NCBI GenBank assembly: GCA_003725585.1
Contig: RJMB01000013.1
Span: forward strand, 1-64,000
Direction of reading: 5' to 3'
Origin: Halostreptopolyspora alba
GTDB lineage: Bacteria; Actinomycetota; Actinomycetes; Streptosporangiales; Streptosporangiaceae
Length of the DNA: 64,000 nt
How positions within the stretch are numbered: position 1 is the stretch's first letter; every line of letters begins with the position of its first letter. This document shows positions 41,549 to 50,503 of this stretch, one piece after another. Position numbers and translations under genes: made by a program. A model generated the notes under the pieces. The model saw only the letters and a program-made list of their open reading frames with translations. It ran no database searches and was not told where the DNA came from.

Positions 41549-43276
41549 GCCGACCCGCAGGAAGTTCTCTCGCGACGGGTCCAGTCCGCGCTCGGCGCCG
41601 CCTTCGGCGCCGACTTCGCCGAGACCGACCCCGTCATCCGCCCTTCGCAGTTCGCCGACTACCAGGCCAACGCCGCGCTGGCGCTGGCCAAGAGACTGGG
41701 CCGCAAGCCACGCGACGTCGCCTCCGACATCGTGGCCCAGCTCGACATCGACGACGTCTGCCGAGAGGTGGAGATCAGCGGGCCGGGGTTCGTCAACCTG
41801 ACCCTGCGCGAGGAGTGGCTCGCCGACCGCGCCCAGGACCTGCTCACCGACCCACGCTTCGGTGTCCCCACGCAGTCGCCGCAGAACATCCCGATCGACT
41901 ACTCCGCTCCGAACGTGGCCAAGGAGATGCACGTCGGCCATCTGCGCACCACCGTCGTGGGCGACGCCCTGGCCCGGATCCTGGAGTTCCTGGGGCACAA
42001 CGTCATCCGGCAGAACCACATCGGCGACTGGGGCACCCCGTTCGGCATGCTCATCGAGCACCTGCTGGACGTGGGGGAGCACTCCGAGGACGCCGAGCTG
42101 GTCAAGACCGACCCCAACGCCTTCTACCAGGCCGCCAAGGCGAAGTTCGACGCGTCGGCGGAGTTCGCCGAGCGCGCACGCGCGCGCGTGGTGGCGCTGC
42201 AGGGCGGCGAACCCGAGACGCTGCGGCTCTGGCGGGAGCTGGTGGACCTCTCCAAGGTCTATTTCAACAGGATCTACACCAAGCTCGACGTCACGCTGAC
42301 CGACGACGACCTCGCCGGTGAGAGCGGGTACAACGACATGCTCGGCGCCATCTGCGACGAGCTGGAGCGCAAGGGCGTCGCCCAGATGAGCGAGGGTGCC
42401 CTGTGCGTCTTCCTGGAGGGCTTCACGGGTCGCGAGGGCAAACCGGTCCCGCTCATCATCCGAAAGAGCGATGGCGGCTATGGGTACGGCACCACCGACC
42501 TGGCCACGGTCAAGTACCGGGTCGAACAGCTCAAGGCCGACCGCCTCGTCTACGTGATCGGGGCGCCGCAGTCGCTGCACCTGCAGATGGTGTGGGGGGC
42601 CGCCCGCGCGGCGGACTGGCTGCCCGATGACGTCACCCCGTACCACGTGCAGATCGGTAACGTGCTCGGCTCCGACGGCAAGATCCTGCGTACCCGGAGC
42701 GGGCAGCCCATCCGCCTGATGTCCCTACTCGACGAGGCGATCGAGCGGGCCTCCACGGTCGTCGCCGAGACCCGTCCGGACCTGGACGACGACAGCCGCG
42801 CGGCGATCGCCCGTGAGGTCGGGATCGGCGCGGTGAAGTACGCCGACCTGTCCGTGTCGCACGACGCCGAGTACACGTTCGACTTCGACCGGATGCTCGC
42901 CCTGAACGGCAACACCGGCCCGTACCTGCAGTACGCGGCGGCCCGGATCCGGTCCATCTTCCGCAGGGGCGGGCTCTCACCCGAGGAGGCCACGGGCCCG
43001 GTGACGCTGGGTGAGCCCGCCGAACGGCAGCTCGCCCTGGCGCTGCTCGGCTTCGGCCCCACGGTACGCACGGTCGGCGACACGCTCGAACCGCACCGGC
43101 TGTGCGGCTACCTGTTCGACCTGGCGCAGACGTTCACCACCTTCTACGAGAACTGCCCCGTGCTCCGGGCCGAGGGTGCCACTCGCGAGTCCCGGCTGGC
43201 GCTGACCGCGGTCACGCTGCGCGTCCTGGTTCGGGGGTTGGAGCTGCTCGGCGTGCACGCCCCGGAACGGATGTGA
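41546..43276 (+). CDS. argS: Arginyl-tRNA synthetase
   Basis: 576 residues, class Ia synthetase that charges tRNA-Arg. The HIGH-type motif is HVGH in SAPNVAKEMHVGHLRTT (residues 129-132) and the KMSKS-equivalent lies in GNVLGSDGKILRTRSGQPI. The C-terminal DALR anticodon-binding domain is recognisable by LALNGNTGPYLQYAAARI and ends VHAPERM. ATG 41546 is used over the TTG/ATG options 12-42 bp earlier because of the promoter position. Confidence 0.97.
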   Translation: MADPQEVLSRRVQSALGAAFGADFAETDPVIRPSQFADYQANAALALAKRLGRKPRDVASDIVAQLDIDDVCREVEISGPGFVNLTLREEWLADRAQDLLTDPRFGVPTQSPQNIPIDYSAPNVAKEMHVGHLRTTVVGDALARILEFLGHNVIRQNHIGDWGTPFGMLIEHLLDVGEHSEDAELVKTDPNAFYQAAKAKFDASAEFAERARARVVALQGGEPETLRLWRELVDLSKVYFNRIYTKLDVTLTDDDLAGESGYNDMLGAICDELERKGVAQMSEGALCVFLEGFTGREGKPVPLIIRKSDGGYGYGTTDLATVKYRVEQLKADRLVYVIGAPQSLHLQMVWGAARAADWLPDDVTPYHVQIGNVLGSDGKILRTRSGQPIRLMSLLDEAIERASTVVAETRPDLDDDSRAAIAREVGIGAVKYADLSVSHDAEYTFDFDRMLALNGNTGPYLQYAAARIRSIFRRGGLSPEEATGPVTLGEPAERQLALALLGFGPTVRTVGDTLEPHRLCGYLFDLAQTFTTFYENCPVLRAEGATRESRLALTAVTLRVLVRGLELLGVHAPERM

Positions 43277-43376
43277 ACCGGAACAGGGCCGGCGGCGAGC
43301 CGCGGGCGCCGAGGGGGCCCGCCATCCCGGCCCCGAGAATCCCCAGCGCGGCCCCGTCGCGCCTGGAAAAACAGCG

Positions 43377-43964
43377 CTAGGACGGCGACGGCCGGGGTGA
43401 GCCATTGGGAGCGGGTGAGGGCTCGTCCGGCTCGTCCCCGTGAGTGTGGCTGGGCGAGGGGGCGGGAGCGGGGCTGGGCTCCTCGGGTTCCCGCGAGGGT
43501 GACGGCGAGGGCTCACGCGACGGTGTGGTTTCCTCGGGCTGGTCATCGGGCTCTCGCCCGCGGCCGTTCTCCGAAGGGGGAGGCGGCTCGGCGCCGTTCG
43601 ACCGAGCGTGGGAATGATCACCCTCAGTCGCCCCCTCGGGGGTGTGGCGAGTGTCGCTCGGAGCCCCGTCTCCCCGGCCCGCGACGGGAGCACGCACGTC
43701 TCCCGTCCCCCCGGCGGTGGGCGAGGGGTCGCCCGGGGTCGGCCCGGCCGTGGTGGCGACACTGTCCTCGCCCGCTGGCGATCGGTCGGCCTCGACGTGC
43801 GAAGTGGCGCCGATGTCGTTCAACGCGAGAACCACGACGCCGGTGATGGCCGCACTCGCCAGTATCCCTCCGGTTACCGCGAGGCGTCGTCTTCGCCGTT
43901 GCCGCTTGACCTCGCGCCGATGGGCGGTCCGCGACAGCTCGTGCGGCGTGGACCTGCCGTTCAT
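43377..43964 (-). CDS. Single-pass membrane protein with Pro/Ser-rich tail
   Basis: 195 residues: a short cytoplasmic head rich in Arg (REVKRQRRRRRL), one membrane helix (AVTGGILASAAITGVVVLAL) and an extracytoplasmic tail of low complexity rich in Pro, Ser, Glu and Thr. No domain is visible. Homologous layout appears in the proteins at 45060-45668 and 52699-53247. Converges on argS. Function unknown; a stalk or wall-embedded protein is possible. Confidence 0.7.
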   Translation of the reverse strand: MNGRSTPHELSRTAHRREVKRQRRRRRLAVTGGILASAAITGVVVLALNDIGATSHVEADRSPAGEDSVATTAGPTPGDPSPTAGGTGDVRAPVAGRGDGAPSDTRHTPEGATEGDHSHARSNGAEPPPPSENGRGREPDDQPEETTPSREPSPSPSREPEEPSPAPAPSPSHTHGDEPDEPSPAPNGSPRPSPS

Positions 43965-44363
43965 AACGGATCGCTGACCTCATTCGTGCTGGGGAGCCGT
44001 CCGCGCGTCACGGACGGCTGGACACGCTGCGGGGGACCTTCCGGACAGCCACGCACCAAAATGCCCCATAGAGTCGCAAATGTCCATTAACAGGTATATT
44101 AATAACCCTCGAGGCATATCGGGCAAAATCGACCAAGAAGCGAACTTCATCCCAAACGCGTGACCAACCCCACACATCGCCACGTTGTACGCCTGGTTTC
44201 TCGGCTGTGTCGGCTTGATCGCCATGTACCACCCGCGCGGCAGCCTTCCGTCGCGTCATTCGTCCGGCGGCCACGGCCACGGTCGATGGTTCCATAGGGC
44301 AGCGGGAGGACGCGGGTGACCAGGTCAGTGTCCACGTGTCCCCCGTGACCACGGGAGGGAGTT
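43965..44363. other. 399-bp gene-free region with AT-rich island
   Basis: Holds an inverted repeat at 43995-44019 (AGCCGTCCG / CGGACGGCT, 9 bp, 7-nt loop) and a strongly AT-rich island near 44055-44145 (for example CATTAACAGGTATATTAATA), unlike its surroundings. It probably contains divergent promoters for the neighbouring genes. A possible 81-codon minus-strand frame (43980-44225) has no family support and is not called. Confidence 0.5.
43995..44019 (-). promoter_or_regulatory. Inverted repeat upstream of a membrane protein gene
   Basis: 9-bp perfect arms AGCCGTCCG and CGGACGGCT separated by 7 nt, 31 bp before the start of the leftward gene. Could be an operator or a 5'-UTR hairpin. Confidence 0.4.
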
Positions 44364-44981
44364 ATGTCACCAGCTCAGGAAGACGGTGCCATCTTCGGGC
44401 CAGGCCCGGGGACCTGGCACCTGGACCCGTTACATTCAAGCCTGATCTTCGTCGCGCGCTACCTGCGTTTCGGCCGCGTCCAAGGCACCTTCGGCCGCGC
44501 CAAGGGGCTCGTCAACGTCGCCGAGGACCCGGCCCGCTCCAAGGTGGACATCGCCATCCTGGCGGAGAGTCTGAACACCGGGGTCGAAGCACGCGACAGT
44601 CATCTGCGTTCCCCGGACTTCCTCGACGTCGAGCGGTATCCCGAACTGCGGTTCGCCAGCACCGGGATCGAGCAGAGGGGGCGCGGCGAGCACGCTTTCC
44701 TGCTGCACGGTGACCTGACCATCCACGGCACCACGCTGCCCGTCACGCTGCACTGCCAGTGGGCCGGCGAAGCGCCCGACTACATCAAGCCCGACGAGAT
44801 CCACGGCCACTTCTTCGCGGCCACGACCCAGATCCGGCTCTCCGACTTCGGGGTGGGCGACGGCGGCCCGTTGCCCTGGGGCGGCCGGATGGTCGGTGAC
44901 ACGGTCGACATCGTCCTCGAGGTCCGTATCCAGGACCAGGACCCCGCACCGTTCCTCGCCGAGATCGGGCACGAGCGGTAG
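44364..44981 (+). CDS. YceI-family lipid-binding protein
   Basis: 205 residues, one YceI domain (GTWHLDPLHSSLIFVARYLRFGRVQGTFGR, VEARDSHLRSPDFLDVERYPELRFASTGIE, HGDLTIHGTTLPVTLHCQW). YceI proteins are lipocalin-like barrels that bind isoprenoid or other lipids. No signal peptide is seen, so it appears cytoplasmic. GGGAGGGAG precedes the ATG. Single gene, convergent with the next membrane protein. Confidence 0.92.
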   Translation: MSPAQEDGAIFGPGPGTWHLDPLHSSLIFVARYLRFGRVQGTFGRAKGLVNVAEDPARSKVDIAILAESLNTGVEARDSHLRSPDFLDVERYPELRFASTGIEQRGRGEHAFLLHGDLTIHGTTLPVTLHCQWAGEAPDYIKPDEIHGHFFAATTQIRLSDFGVGDGGPLPWGGRMVGDTVDIVLEVRIQDQDPAPFLAEIGHER

Positions 44982-45059
44982 TCAAACCGCGGGGGTGCCG
45001 TGGGGAGGTCGGTGCCTCGTCAGGTGACCAGCGGTCCCGAGCCCGTACGGCGGAACCCA

Positions 45060-45668
45060 CTACCACGGCCACCACCATTCCGGATGGTCGTCACTGTCGT
45101 CGCCCTCCTCGTTCTCCCCGTCGTTGTCCCCATCGTCGTCGCTGTCATCCTCGGTGGGCGAGTCACTCGACGGGGGGCGGGGGTCGTACTCCTCGCCGCC
45201 TCTGTTGCCCCGGTCGTCCCTGTCGGGGTCCTCTCTGGAGGGGCGTTGGTCGCGGTCGTCCTCTCCCGAGCGCGGCGACCGGTCCTCGTTCTCGTCGCGG
45301 CCCTCGTCCTCGGCGGAGTCCGGCGCCGGTTCCTCACTCTCGGCCTCCGGCGCGGGGACCAGCTCCGGGCTCGGGGACGCGAGTCCCCCGTCCTCCTCGT
45401 CGGACGAGGAGGACGGGGGATTCGACGGGTCGGCACCGTCCTCGCTCGGTGACGGAGCGTCAGAGGTCACCGCGTTCGGGGCTGGTTCTGGCGGGTCGTC
45501 GGCTTCGACCCTGACCGGCTGGTCAACGAGCCACACCGCGGCGACGACCGCGGCGGCCAGCGTGCCGAAGCACAGGGCCGCGGTCGTGAGCAGTTTCCCT
45601 CGCTTCCTGCGGCGCTCCTCGCGCCGACGCGCGCTCCGTGAGCCTTCCACGGGTTCCTCACCGGTCAT
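45060..45668 (-). CDS. Single-pass membrane protein with very acidic tail
   Basis: 202 residues. The head is basic (RSARRREERRRKRGK), followed by one helix (LLTTAALCFGTLAAAVVAAVWLV) and an external tail dominated by Asp, Glu, Ser and Pro ending in an aromatic HPEWWWPW. No domain is recognised. Same layout as the gene at 43377, suggesting a small family of membrane-anchored low-complexity proteins. Function unknown; it sits after rbsK on the same strand with a 133-bp gap. Confidence 0.7.
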   Translation of the reverse strand: MTGEEPVEGSRSARRREERRRKRGKLLTTAALCFGTLAAAVVAAVWLVDQPVRVEADDPPEPAPNAVTSDAPSPSEDGADPSNPPSSSSDEEDGGLASPSPELVPAPEAESEEPAPDSAEDEGRDENEDRSPRSGEDDRDQRPSREDPDRDDRGNRGGEEYDPRPPSSDSPTEDDSDDDGDNDGENEEGDDSDDHPEWWWPW

Positions 45669-45801
45669 AGGGCTGCGTCTCTTGCTGGGGCGGTTGGGAC
45701 GGTGGGGACGCGCAACGACCCGCGGTGCGTTCTTCCCACCTGGCGTGGCTGGGGATCGTGTTACCCCACTACTGCGGACTCGGCCCTGTCAAGGGCTATG
45801 G

Positions 45802-46713
45802 TCAGCCCGTTGTACGGACGCGCTCGATCTCGGCCCGCTCGGGCATGGACAGGCTCGCGCCGTACCGCTGGACCGAGAGCGCGGCCGCCTCCGACGCGAA
45901 CCGCAGCGCGGCCTCGGCCGACCGCCCCTCGGCCCGGGCCACGGCCAGCGCCCCACAGAACGTGTCTCCGGCCGCGATGGTGTCGATCGCCGTCACCGGC
46001 CGGGCGGGAACCCGCACCGGGTCCTCGCCACGACGCCCGTGGACCGCCCCATCGGCCCCCAGGGTGACAACCGCCTCGGGGACCCGTTCGAGAAGCGGGG
46101 CGAGGGCGCGTGAGGGGTCGCTCTGCCCCGCGATCGCCGCCGCCTCGTGCTGGTTGGCCACCAGGAGGTCGACCGCGTCGAGCAGCTCGTCGGGGAGCTC
46201 CTGTACGGGGGCGGGGGTGAGCACCGTCGGCACTCCCACCTCGCGCGCGGCGCGGGCCGCCGCGGTCACCGCGGGCAGCGGCAGCTCGAGCTGCAGCAGC
46301 AGGGCGGCACTACCCCGGATCAGCCGGACATCGTCGTCGCCGACGTCGGTGACCCGGCCGTTCGCTCCCGGGATGACGATGATCGAGTTGGCGCCGTCGC
46401 TCTCGACGACGATGTGGGCCACCCCCGACGCGCCCGCCTCCGTGCGCAGCCCGGAAACCTCGATTCCGGACTCGACCAGGGTACTGCGCAGCTGGGTGCC
46501 GAAGGCGTCGTCGCCGACCGCGCCGAGGAAGGAGACGTCACCTCCCGCTCGTGCCGCGGCGATCGCCTGGTTGGCGCCCTTCCCGCCGGGTACCTGGCGG
46601 AACTCCGTGCCCGTGACGGTCTGCCCACTGCCGGGAGCGGTGGCGACGTAGGCGACGAGGTCCATGTTGACACTGCCGAAGACCGCGATCCGCGGGGCCG
46701 TTGCGACGTTCAC
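45802..46713 (-). CDS. rbsK: Ribokinase
   Basis: 303 residues. PfkB-family kinase: substrate region GSVNMDLVAYV, QVPGGKGANQAIAAARAGGDVSFLGAVGDDAFG and the catalytic Asp in DTIAAGDTFCGALA. The GGKGANQA and overall pattern fit ribokinases, which make ribose-5-phosphate. No ribose transporter is adjacent. It begins with GTG 46713, preceded on its 5' side by a repeat-rich 322-bp region. Confidence 0.92.
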   Translation of the reverse strand: MNVATAPRIAVFGSVNMDLVAYVATAPGSGQTVTGTEFRQVPGGKGANQAIAAARAGGDVSFLGAVGDDAFGTQLRSTLVESGIEVSGLRTEAGASGVAHIVVESDGANSIIVIPGANGRVTDVGDDDVRLIRGSAALLLQLELPLPAVTAAARAAREVGVPTVLTPAPVQELPDELLDAVDLLVANQHEAAAIAGQSDPSRALAPLLERVPEAVVTLGADGAVHGRRGEDPVRVPARPVTAIDTIAAGDTFCGALAVARAEGRSAEAALRFASEAAALSVQRYGASLSMPERAEIERVRTTG

Positions 46714-47035
46714 GGTGCCGAGACTACCGAGGATCAGGGACAGGTCGGGCGCCGCCGGGGTTTTGGAGGGTCAGGGTCGGGCGCCGCCGGGGTTCTGGAG
46801 GGTACGGAGGTGGGGAAGCGAACAACGAACACCCCCACCGAAGAACCCGAAGGTTCCCGGCACCCAGGCGCCCGACCCCGCGAGCACCAGCGAGCCAAAC
46901 AACACCCAAACACCGCCGGGGTTCTACAGGACCCGAAGGAGGACAAGCGAACAACGAACACCCCCACCGAAGAACCCGAAGGTTCCCGGCACCCAGGCGC
47001 CCGACCCCGCGAGCACCAGCGAGCCAAGCTCTTAC
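46714..47035. other. Repeat-rich gap between xthA and rbsK
   Basis: No gene is supported. Most of it is the 129-bp tandem repeat plus two 31-32-bp copies of its left part. Open frames on the minus strand encode repeated peptides, which simply reflect the repeats. Confidence 0.7.
46741..47027. repeat. Tandem 129-bp repeat with nested smaller repeats
   Basis: An 83-bp block is perfectly repeated (46816-46898 and 46945-47027), offset 129 bp. The left border CCGCCGGGGTTCT occurs at 46784 and 46913, completing a 129-bp unit. A related 31-32-bp segment with GGGCGCCGCCGGGGTT is present twice more at 46741 and 46772. GAACC-CGAA-GGTTC forms a hairpin in each unit, and the GGGTCGGGCGCC of the small repeats is complementary to GGCGCCCGACCC in the large ones. 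Confidence 0.9.
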
Positions 47036-47845
47036 CTACCCCGTCCCGTCGATGTCGACGATGACTGGGGCGTGGTCGGAGGGTCCCTTGCCCTTGCGTT
47101 CCTCACGGTCGATCATCGCGTTCGAGACGCGTTCGGTGAGACGGGGCGACGCGAGCACGAAGTCGATCCGCATCCCTTTGCGTTTGGGGAACGCCAGCCC
47201 CTGGTAGTCCCAGTAGGTGTAGACGCCGGGTCCGGGGGTGTAGGGGCGGACGACGTCGGTGAACCCGGCCTGGACGAGGTTGGCGAACGCGTCGCGTTCG
47301 GGCTTCGTCACGTGTGTCTTGCCCTCGAACTCGGCCATGTCCCACACGTCGTCGTCCTGGGGAGCGACGTTGAAGTCGCCGCAGAACGCCACCTGCGCGG
47401 TGGGGTCCGCGGCTAGCTGGGCTTCACCGGCGGCGCGCAGCCGGTCGAGCCAGCGAAGCTTGTAGTCGTAGTGTGGATCACCGATCTCCCGTCCGTTCGG
47501 CACGTACAGGCTCCACACTTGGACTCCGGCACAGGTGGCCGCTATGGCACGGGCCTCGGGGGTGTCCTCCTCGCCGCTGTCGCCGCCGAAGCCGGGCTGT
47601 CCAGGAAACCCGATCCGCACGTCGTCCAGGCCGACCCGGGATGCCACGGCGACACCGTTCCACTGCGAAAGGCCGTGGTGGGCGACCTCGTAGCCCAGAT
47701 CATGAAAGATCTGGGTCGGGAATTGGTCATCGCGGCATTTCGTCTCCTGGATCGCGACGACGTCGACGTCACCGCGCTCCAGCCATGACGCGATCCGCCC
47801 CGACCGGGCGCGGGCACTGTTGACGTTCCAGGTGGCGATACGCAC
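47036..47845 (-). CDS. xthA: Exodeoxyribonuclease III
   Basis: 269 residues, exonuclease-endonuclease-phosphatase family enzyme for abasic-site repair. Metal-binding Glu in IQETKCRDDQFP, catalytic-type segments WSLYVPNGREIGD, FCGDFNVAPQDDDVWD, MRIDFVLASP and SDHAPVIVDI are all intact. It is a single gene whose end lies at the repeat region; it diverges from the OmpR regulator across 323 bp. Confidence 0.95.
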   Translation of the reverse strand: MRIATWNVNSARARSGRIASWLERGDVDVVAIQETKCRDDQFPTQIFHDLGYEVAHHGLSQWNGVAVASRVGLDDVRIGFPGQPGFGGDSGEEDTPEARAIAATCAGVQVWSLYVPNGREIGDPHYDYKLRWLDRLRAAGEAQLAADPTAQVAFCGDFNVAPQDDDVWDMAEFEGKTHVTKPERDAFANLVQAGFTDVVRPYTPGPGVYTYWDYQGLAFPKRKGMRIDFVLASPRLTERVSNAMIDREERKGKGPSDHAPVIVDIDGTG

Positions 47846-48168
47846 ACCGTCAGGCTAGCGCGGATGTCGCCGGGGTGGAGGCGACGCTCGGGGCGACCGC
47901 CGGGGGACAGGTCGAGGCCCCGGTGCAGCCGTCCTCTACACCGGGGCCTCGCCACACGACTCCTGGCACGCGAACTCGCCAATTGAGCCGTCTGTACGTG
48001 TGATGGCCAGCTGTGGCCAAAAGTTCACACCGGTTGGCTCGTGAATTCCGTGGGGAGGGGCGCCCCGCGATGGTCCGAGGCGCGTGAAGCGACAGACCTG
48101 CGGCATCATGGGAGTCTCGAGCGAGATTGCACGGTCTGCCGGACCCTCGCGAACCTCAGAGGTGACTC
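47846..48168. other. 323-bp divergent region between xthA and a response regulator
   Basis: No gene is supported. Contains the 12-bp stem-loop at 47914-47950 and a palindromic motif TGGCCAGCTGTGGCCA at 48004-48019. Promoters for both flanking genes must be here. Confidence 0.45.
47914..47950. other. 12-bp perfect stem-loop in a divergent promoter region
   Basis: GAGGCCCCGGTG (47914-47925) pairs fully with CACCGGGGCCTC (47939-47950), loop of 13 nt. It lies upstream of both flanking genes, so it is not an obvious terminator of either; it could end a small RNA or act in a long 5'-UTR. Confidence 0.5.
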
Positions 48169-48897
48169 ATGACCGAGAGCGCGCCAGTAACACTGCCCCA
48201 TGTGCTCGTGATCGACGACGAACCCAATATCCGGGATCTCGTGCAGACCGCGTTGCGTTTCCACGGGTTCAGCGTCAGCACGGCCGAGACGGGGGACGAG
48301 GGCATCTCCCTCGCACGCGAGCGGCGACCCGATCTCCTACTGTTGGACGTCCTGCTCCCCGACGTCAGCGGGTTCGACGTCTGCCGCCAGCTGCGCGACG
48401 CGGGAAACGAAGTCCCGGTCATCTACCTCACGGCCCGCGACACTCCCTCCGACACGGTCACCGGGCTCTCGCTCGGGGGCGACGACTACGTGACCAAGCC
48501 CTTTTCCGTCGAGGCCCTCATCGCGCGGATCCGCGCCCTGCTCCGCAGGACCCGGCGCGACGAGACCTCGAACGCGGCCCGCGACGAACACGGCACACTG
48601 CGGGTCGCCGATCTGGAACTCAACGAGCGCACCTGGAAGGTCACCCGCGCGGGTGTGCCCGTCGAACTGTCCCCCACCGAGTTCCGCCTGCTCGCCTACC
48701 TGATGAGCAACGCCGGTCAGGTGCTGACGCGGTCCCAGCTCCTGGAGAACGTGTGGGGCTGGGACTACGCGGGCCACTCGCAGATCGTCGAGACCTATGT
48801 CAGCTACCTGCGACGTAAGCTCGACCCACTCGGGCCGTCACTCATCCATACCCAGCGGGGAGTGGGCTACGCGCTGCGAGCTCAGGACGACAGCTGA
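48169..48897 (+). CDS. OmpR-family response regulator
   Basis: 242 residues. Receiver: DDEPN acidic pair in LVIDDEPNIRDLV, phosphoacceptor Asp in DLLLLDVLLPDVSG, Lys in YVTKPFSVEAL. The C-terminal winged helix has the OmpR pattern VELSPTEFRLLAYLMSNAGQVLTRSQLLENVWGW and YVSYLRRKLDPLG. It pairs with the kinase that begins on its last base. Its signal is unknown; the pair looks like the TcrX/PrrA-type systems of actinobacteria. Confidence 0.95.
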   Translation: MTESAPVTLPHVLVIDDEPNIRDLVQTALRFHGFSVSTAETGDEGISLARERRPDLLLLDVLLPDVSGFDVCRQLRDAGNEVPVIYLTARDTPSDTVTGLSLGGDDYVTKPFSVEALIARIRALLRRTRRDETSNAARDEHGTLRVADLELNERTWKVTRAGVPVELSPTEFRLLAYLMSNAGQVLTRSQLLENVWGWDYAGHSQIVETYVSYLRRKLDPLGPSLIHTQRGVGYALRAQDDS

Positions 48898-50303
48898 TGC
48901 TGCCTGGACGGTTGCGCTCGCGGCTGCTCATCGGGTTGCTCGTGGTGACCGGAGTCGGGTTGTTCGTCACGGCTCTCGTTGGCTTTCTGACCCTGCGGTC
49001 CTTCATCACCGACCGTCTCGACGCGCAACTCACGCTCGCCGCCGAGCGGGCCATGGTCCGGCTGGACAACGACACCCCACCCGCGGGCGTGGACGCCCCC
49101 AGCCCCTCCCCCTACTTCGTCGCGCTGGTGGAGGAGGAGACGGGAGAGATCACCCAGATCTACGGTGACACCGAGCGCGAGGACGTGGTGATGGACCGCG
49201 TCACCGCGATACCGGTGGAGGAGCTGCGTGGATACGGCTCCAGCGGGCGGATCTTCGAGCTCTCCGGCCAGGATCCCGACGTCCCACCGCACCGGGCCAC
49301 GGTCCGGTTGCGGCCGGACTCGATCATGGTCACCGGTGTCCCGACCAACGACCGTGAGCAGTACTCGCAACAGCTCGTGCTCACCCAGCTGGTCACCGCG
49401 GTGCTGCTGCTCACGGCGTTGGTGCTGGCGGGGCGGTGGCTCATCGTGCGTGGCCTGGAGCCGCTGGGCCGCATGGCGACTACCGCGAACCAGATCAGCA
49501 CCGGCTCGGATCTCTCCGAGCGCATGCCCGAATCCGACCCCCAGAGCGAGGTGGGTCGCCTCGGGCAGGCGATCAACACCATGCTCGGCAGGATCGAACG
49601 GTCGTTCGCCGCCCAGCGTGAGTCCGAGGAGCGTGTCCGCGCCTTCGCCGCCGACGCGTCCCACGAGCTGCGGACACCGCTGACCACCATCCTGGGTTAC
49701 GCCGAGCTGTACCGTCATGGAGGCATCAGTGAGGAGGCGATGCCGGGCGCGATGCGGCGGATCGAGGTCGAGGCGGGACGCATGAGCCGGCTGGTGGCCG
49801 AGTTGCTGGAGCTGGCCCGGCTGGATCGGAGCGGGTCACTGCGGCTCGAGCGCACGGACCTGGCCGAGGTGCTGCGCGAGGTCGCTGACGACGCCCGCTC
49901 GCTGCGGACCGACACCGAGGTCACGTTGGACGTGCCCGACCATCTCGAATGCGAGGTCGACGAGGGGCGCGTCCGGCAGGTCCTGGCGAACCTGCTGAGC
50001 AACGTCACCGAACACACCCCCGACGGCACCCCCATCACGCTCCGGCTGCGCGCGGAGGACGCCAGCGCCCGTATCGAGGTGGCCGACGAGGGGCCCGGCA
50101 TGAGCGAGGAGGACCTGCGGCGCGCCCGTGACCGCTTCTACCGGGGCACCCGCGCGCCCGGCGGGGGCAGCGGGCTCGGCCTGGCGATCGTCGACGCGAT
50201 CGCGGTGGCGCACGGTGGGGAGGTCGACATCGGCTCCACTCTCGGTGCCGGCACGACAGTGACCGTGCGTTTCCCGCTGCGCCACGACAACGACGAGGCG
50301 TGA
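48897..50303 (+). CDS. Sensor histidine kinase, partner of the OmpR regulator
   Basis: 468 residues. Two membrane helices at about 9-32 and 161-182 enclose a sensor domain of about 125 residues. A HAMP domain follows, then HisKA with the H box AADASHELRTPLTT (His near 259) and HATPase_c with N box LANLLSNVTEHTPDG, G1 DEGPGMSEED and G2 GGGSGLGLAIV. TGATG overlap with the regulator stop indicates translational coupling. The sensed signal is unknown. Confidence 0.95.
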   Translation: MLPGRLRSRLLIGLLVVTGVGLFVTALVGFLTLRSFITDRLDAQLTLAAERAMVRLDNDTPPAGVDAPSPSPYFVALVEEETGEITQIYGDTEREDVVMDRVTAIPVEELRGYGSSGRIFELSGQDPDVPPHRATVRLRPDSIMVTGVPTNDREQYSQQLVLTQLVTAVLLLTALVLAGRWLIVRGLEPLGRMATTANQISTGSDLSERMPESDPQSEVGRLGQAINTMLGRIERSFAAQRESEERVRAFAADASHELRTPLTTILGYAELYRHGGISEEAMPGAMRRIEVEAGRMSRLVAELLELARLDRSGSLRLERTDLAEVLREVADDARSLRTDTEVTLDVPDHLECEVDEGRVRQVLANLLSNVTEHTPDGTPITLRLRAEDASARIEVADEGPGMSEEDLRRARDRFYRGTRAPGGGSGLGLAIVDAIAVAHGGEVDIGSTLGAGTTVTVRFPLRHDNDEA

Positions 50304-50503
50304 GCCGCTCCCTTCGGGGCTCTCCCCTCCCTCCGTACGCGCACGGGTGTGGCGGTCTCGGGAGGGTTTCGCCCCTCGGAAAGGGCGCTGAGCGGCGGAT
50401 GCTTCACGGGGGCTACTCGCGGGTAGTGATGTGATGGACGACATATCCGGTTCTCTGGGTGGCTGCTCGACCCATGCGTTGTGTCTAGCGAGGTGCACGA
50501 CCG

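Noticed and set aside
43980-44225. 81-codon minus-strand frame in the AT-rich gap
   Set aside because: No family, codon use unlike neighbours (low third-position GC), no ribosome site; more likely regulatory DNA.
46741-47027. CRISPR array at the repeat between xthA and rbsK
   Set aside because: Units are 129 bp and directly adjacent, there are no unique spacers between short repeats, and no cas genes are near.
46724-47027. Proteins encoded by repeat-region open frames on the minus strand
   Set aside because: The translations simply repeat the DNA repeat in peptide form and have no ribosome site or known homology.
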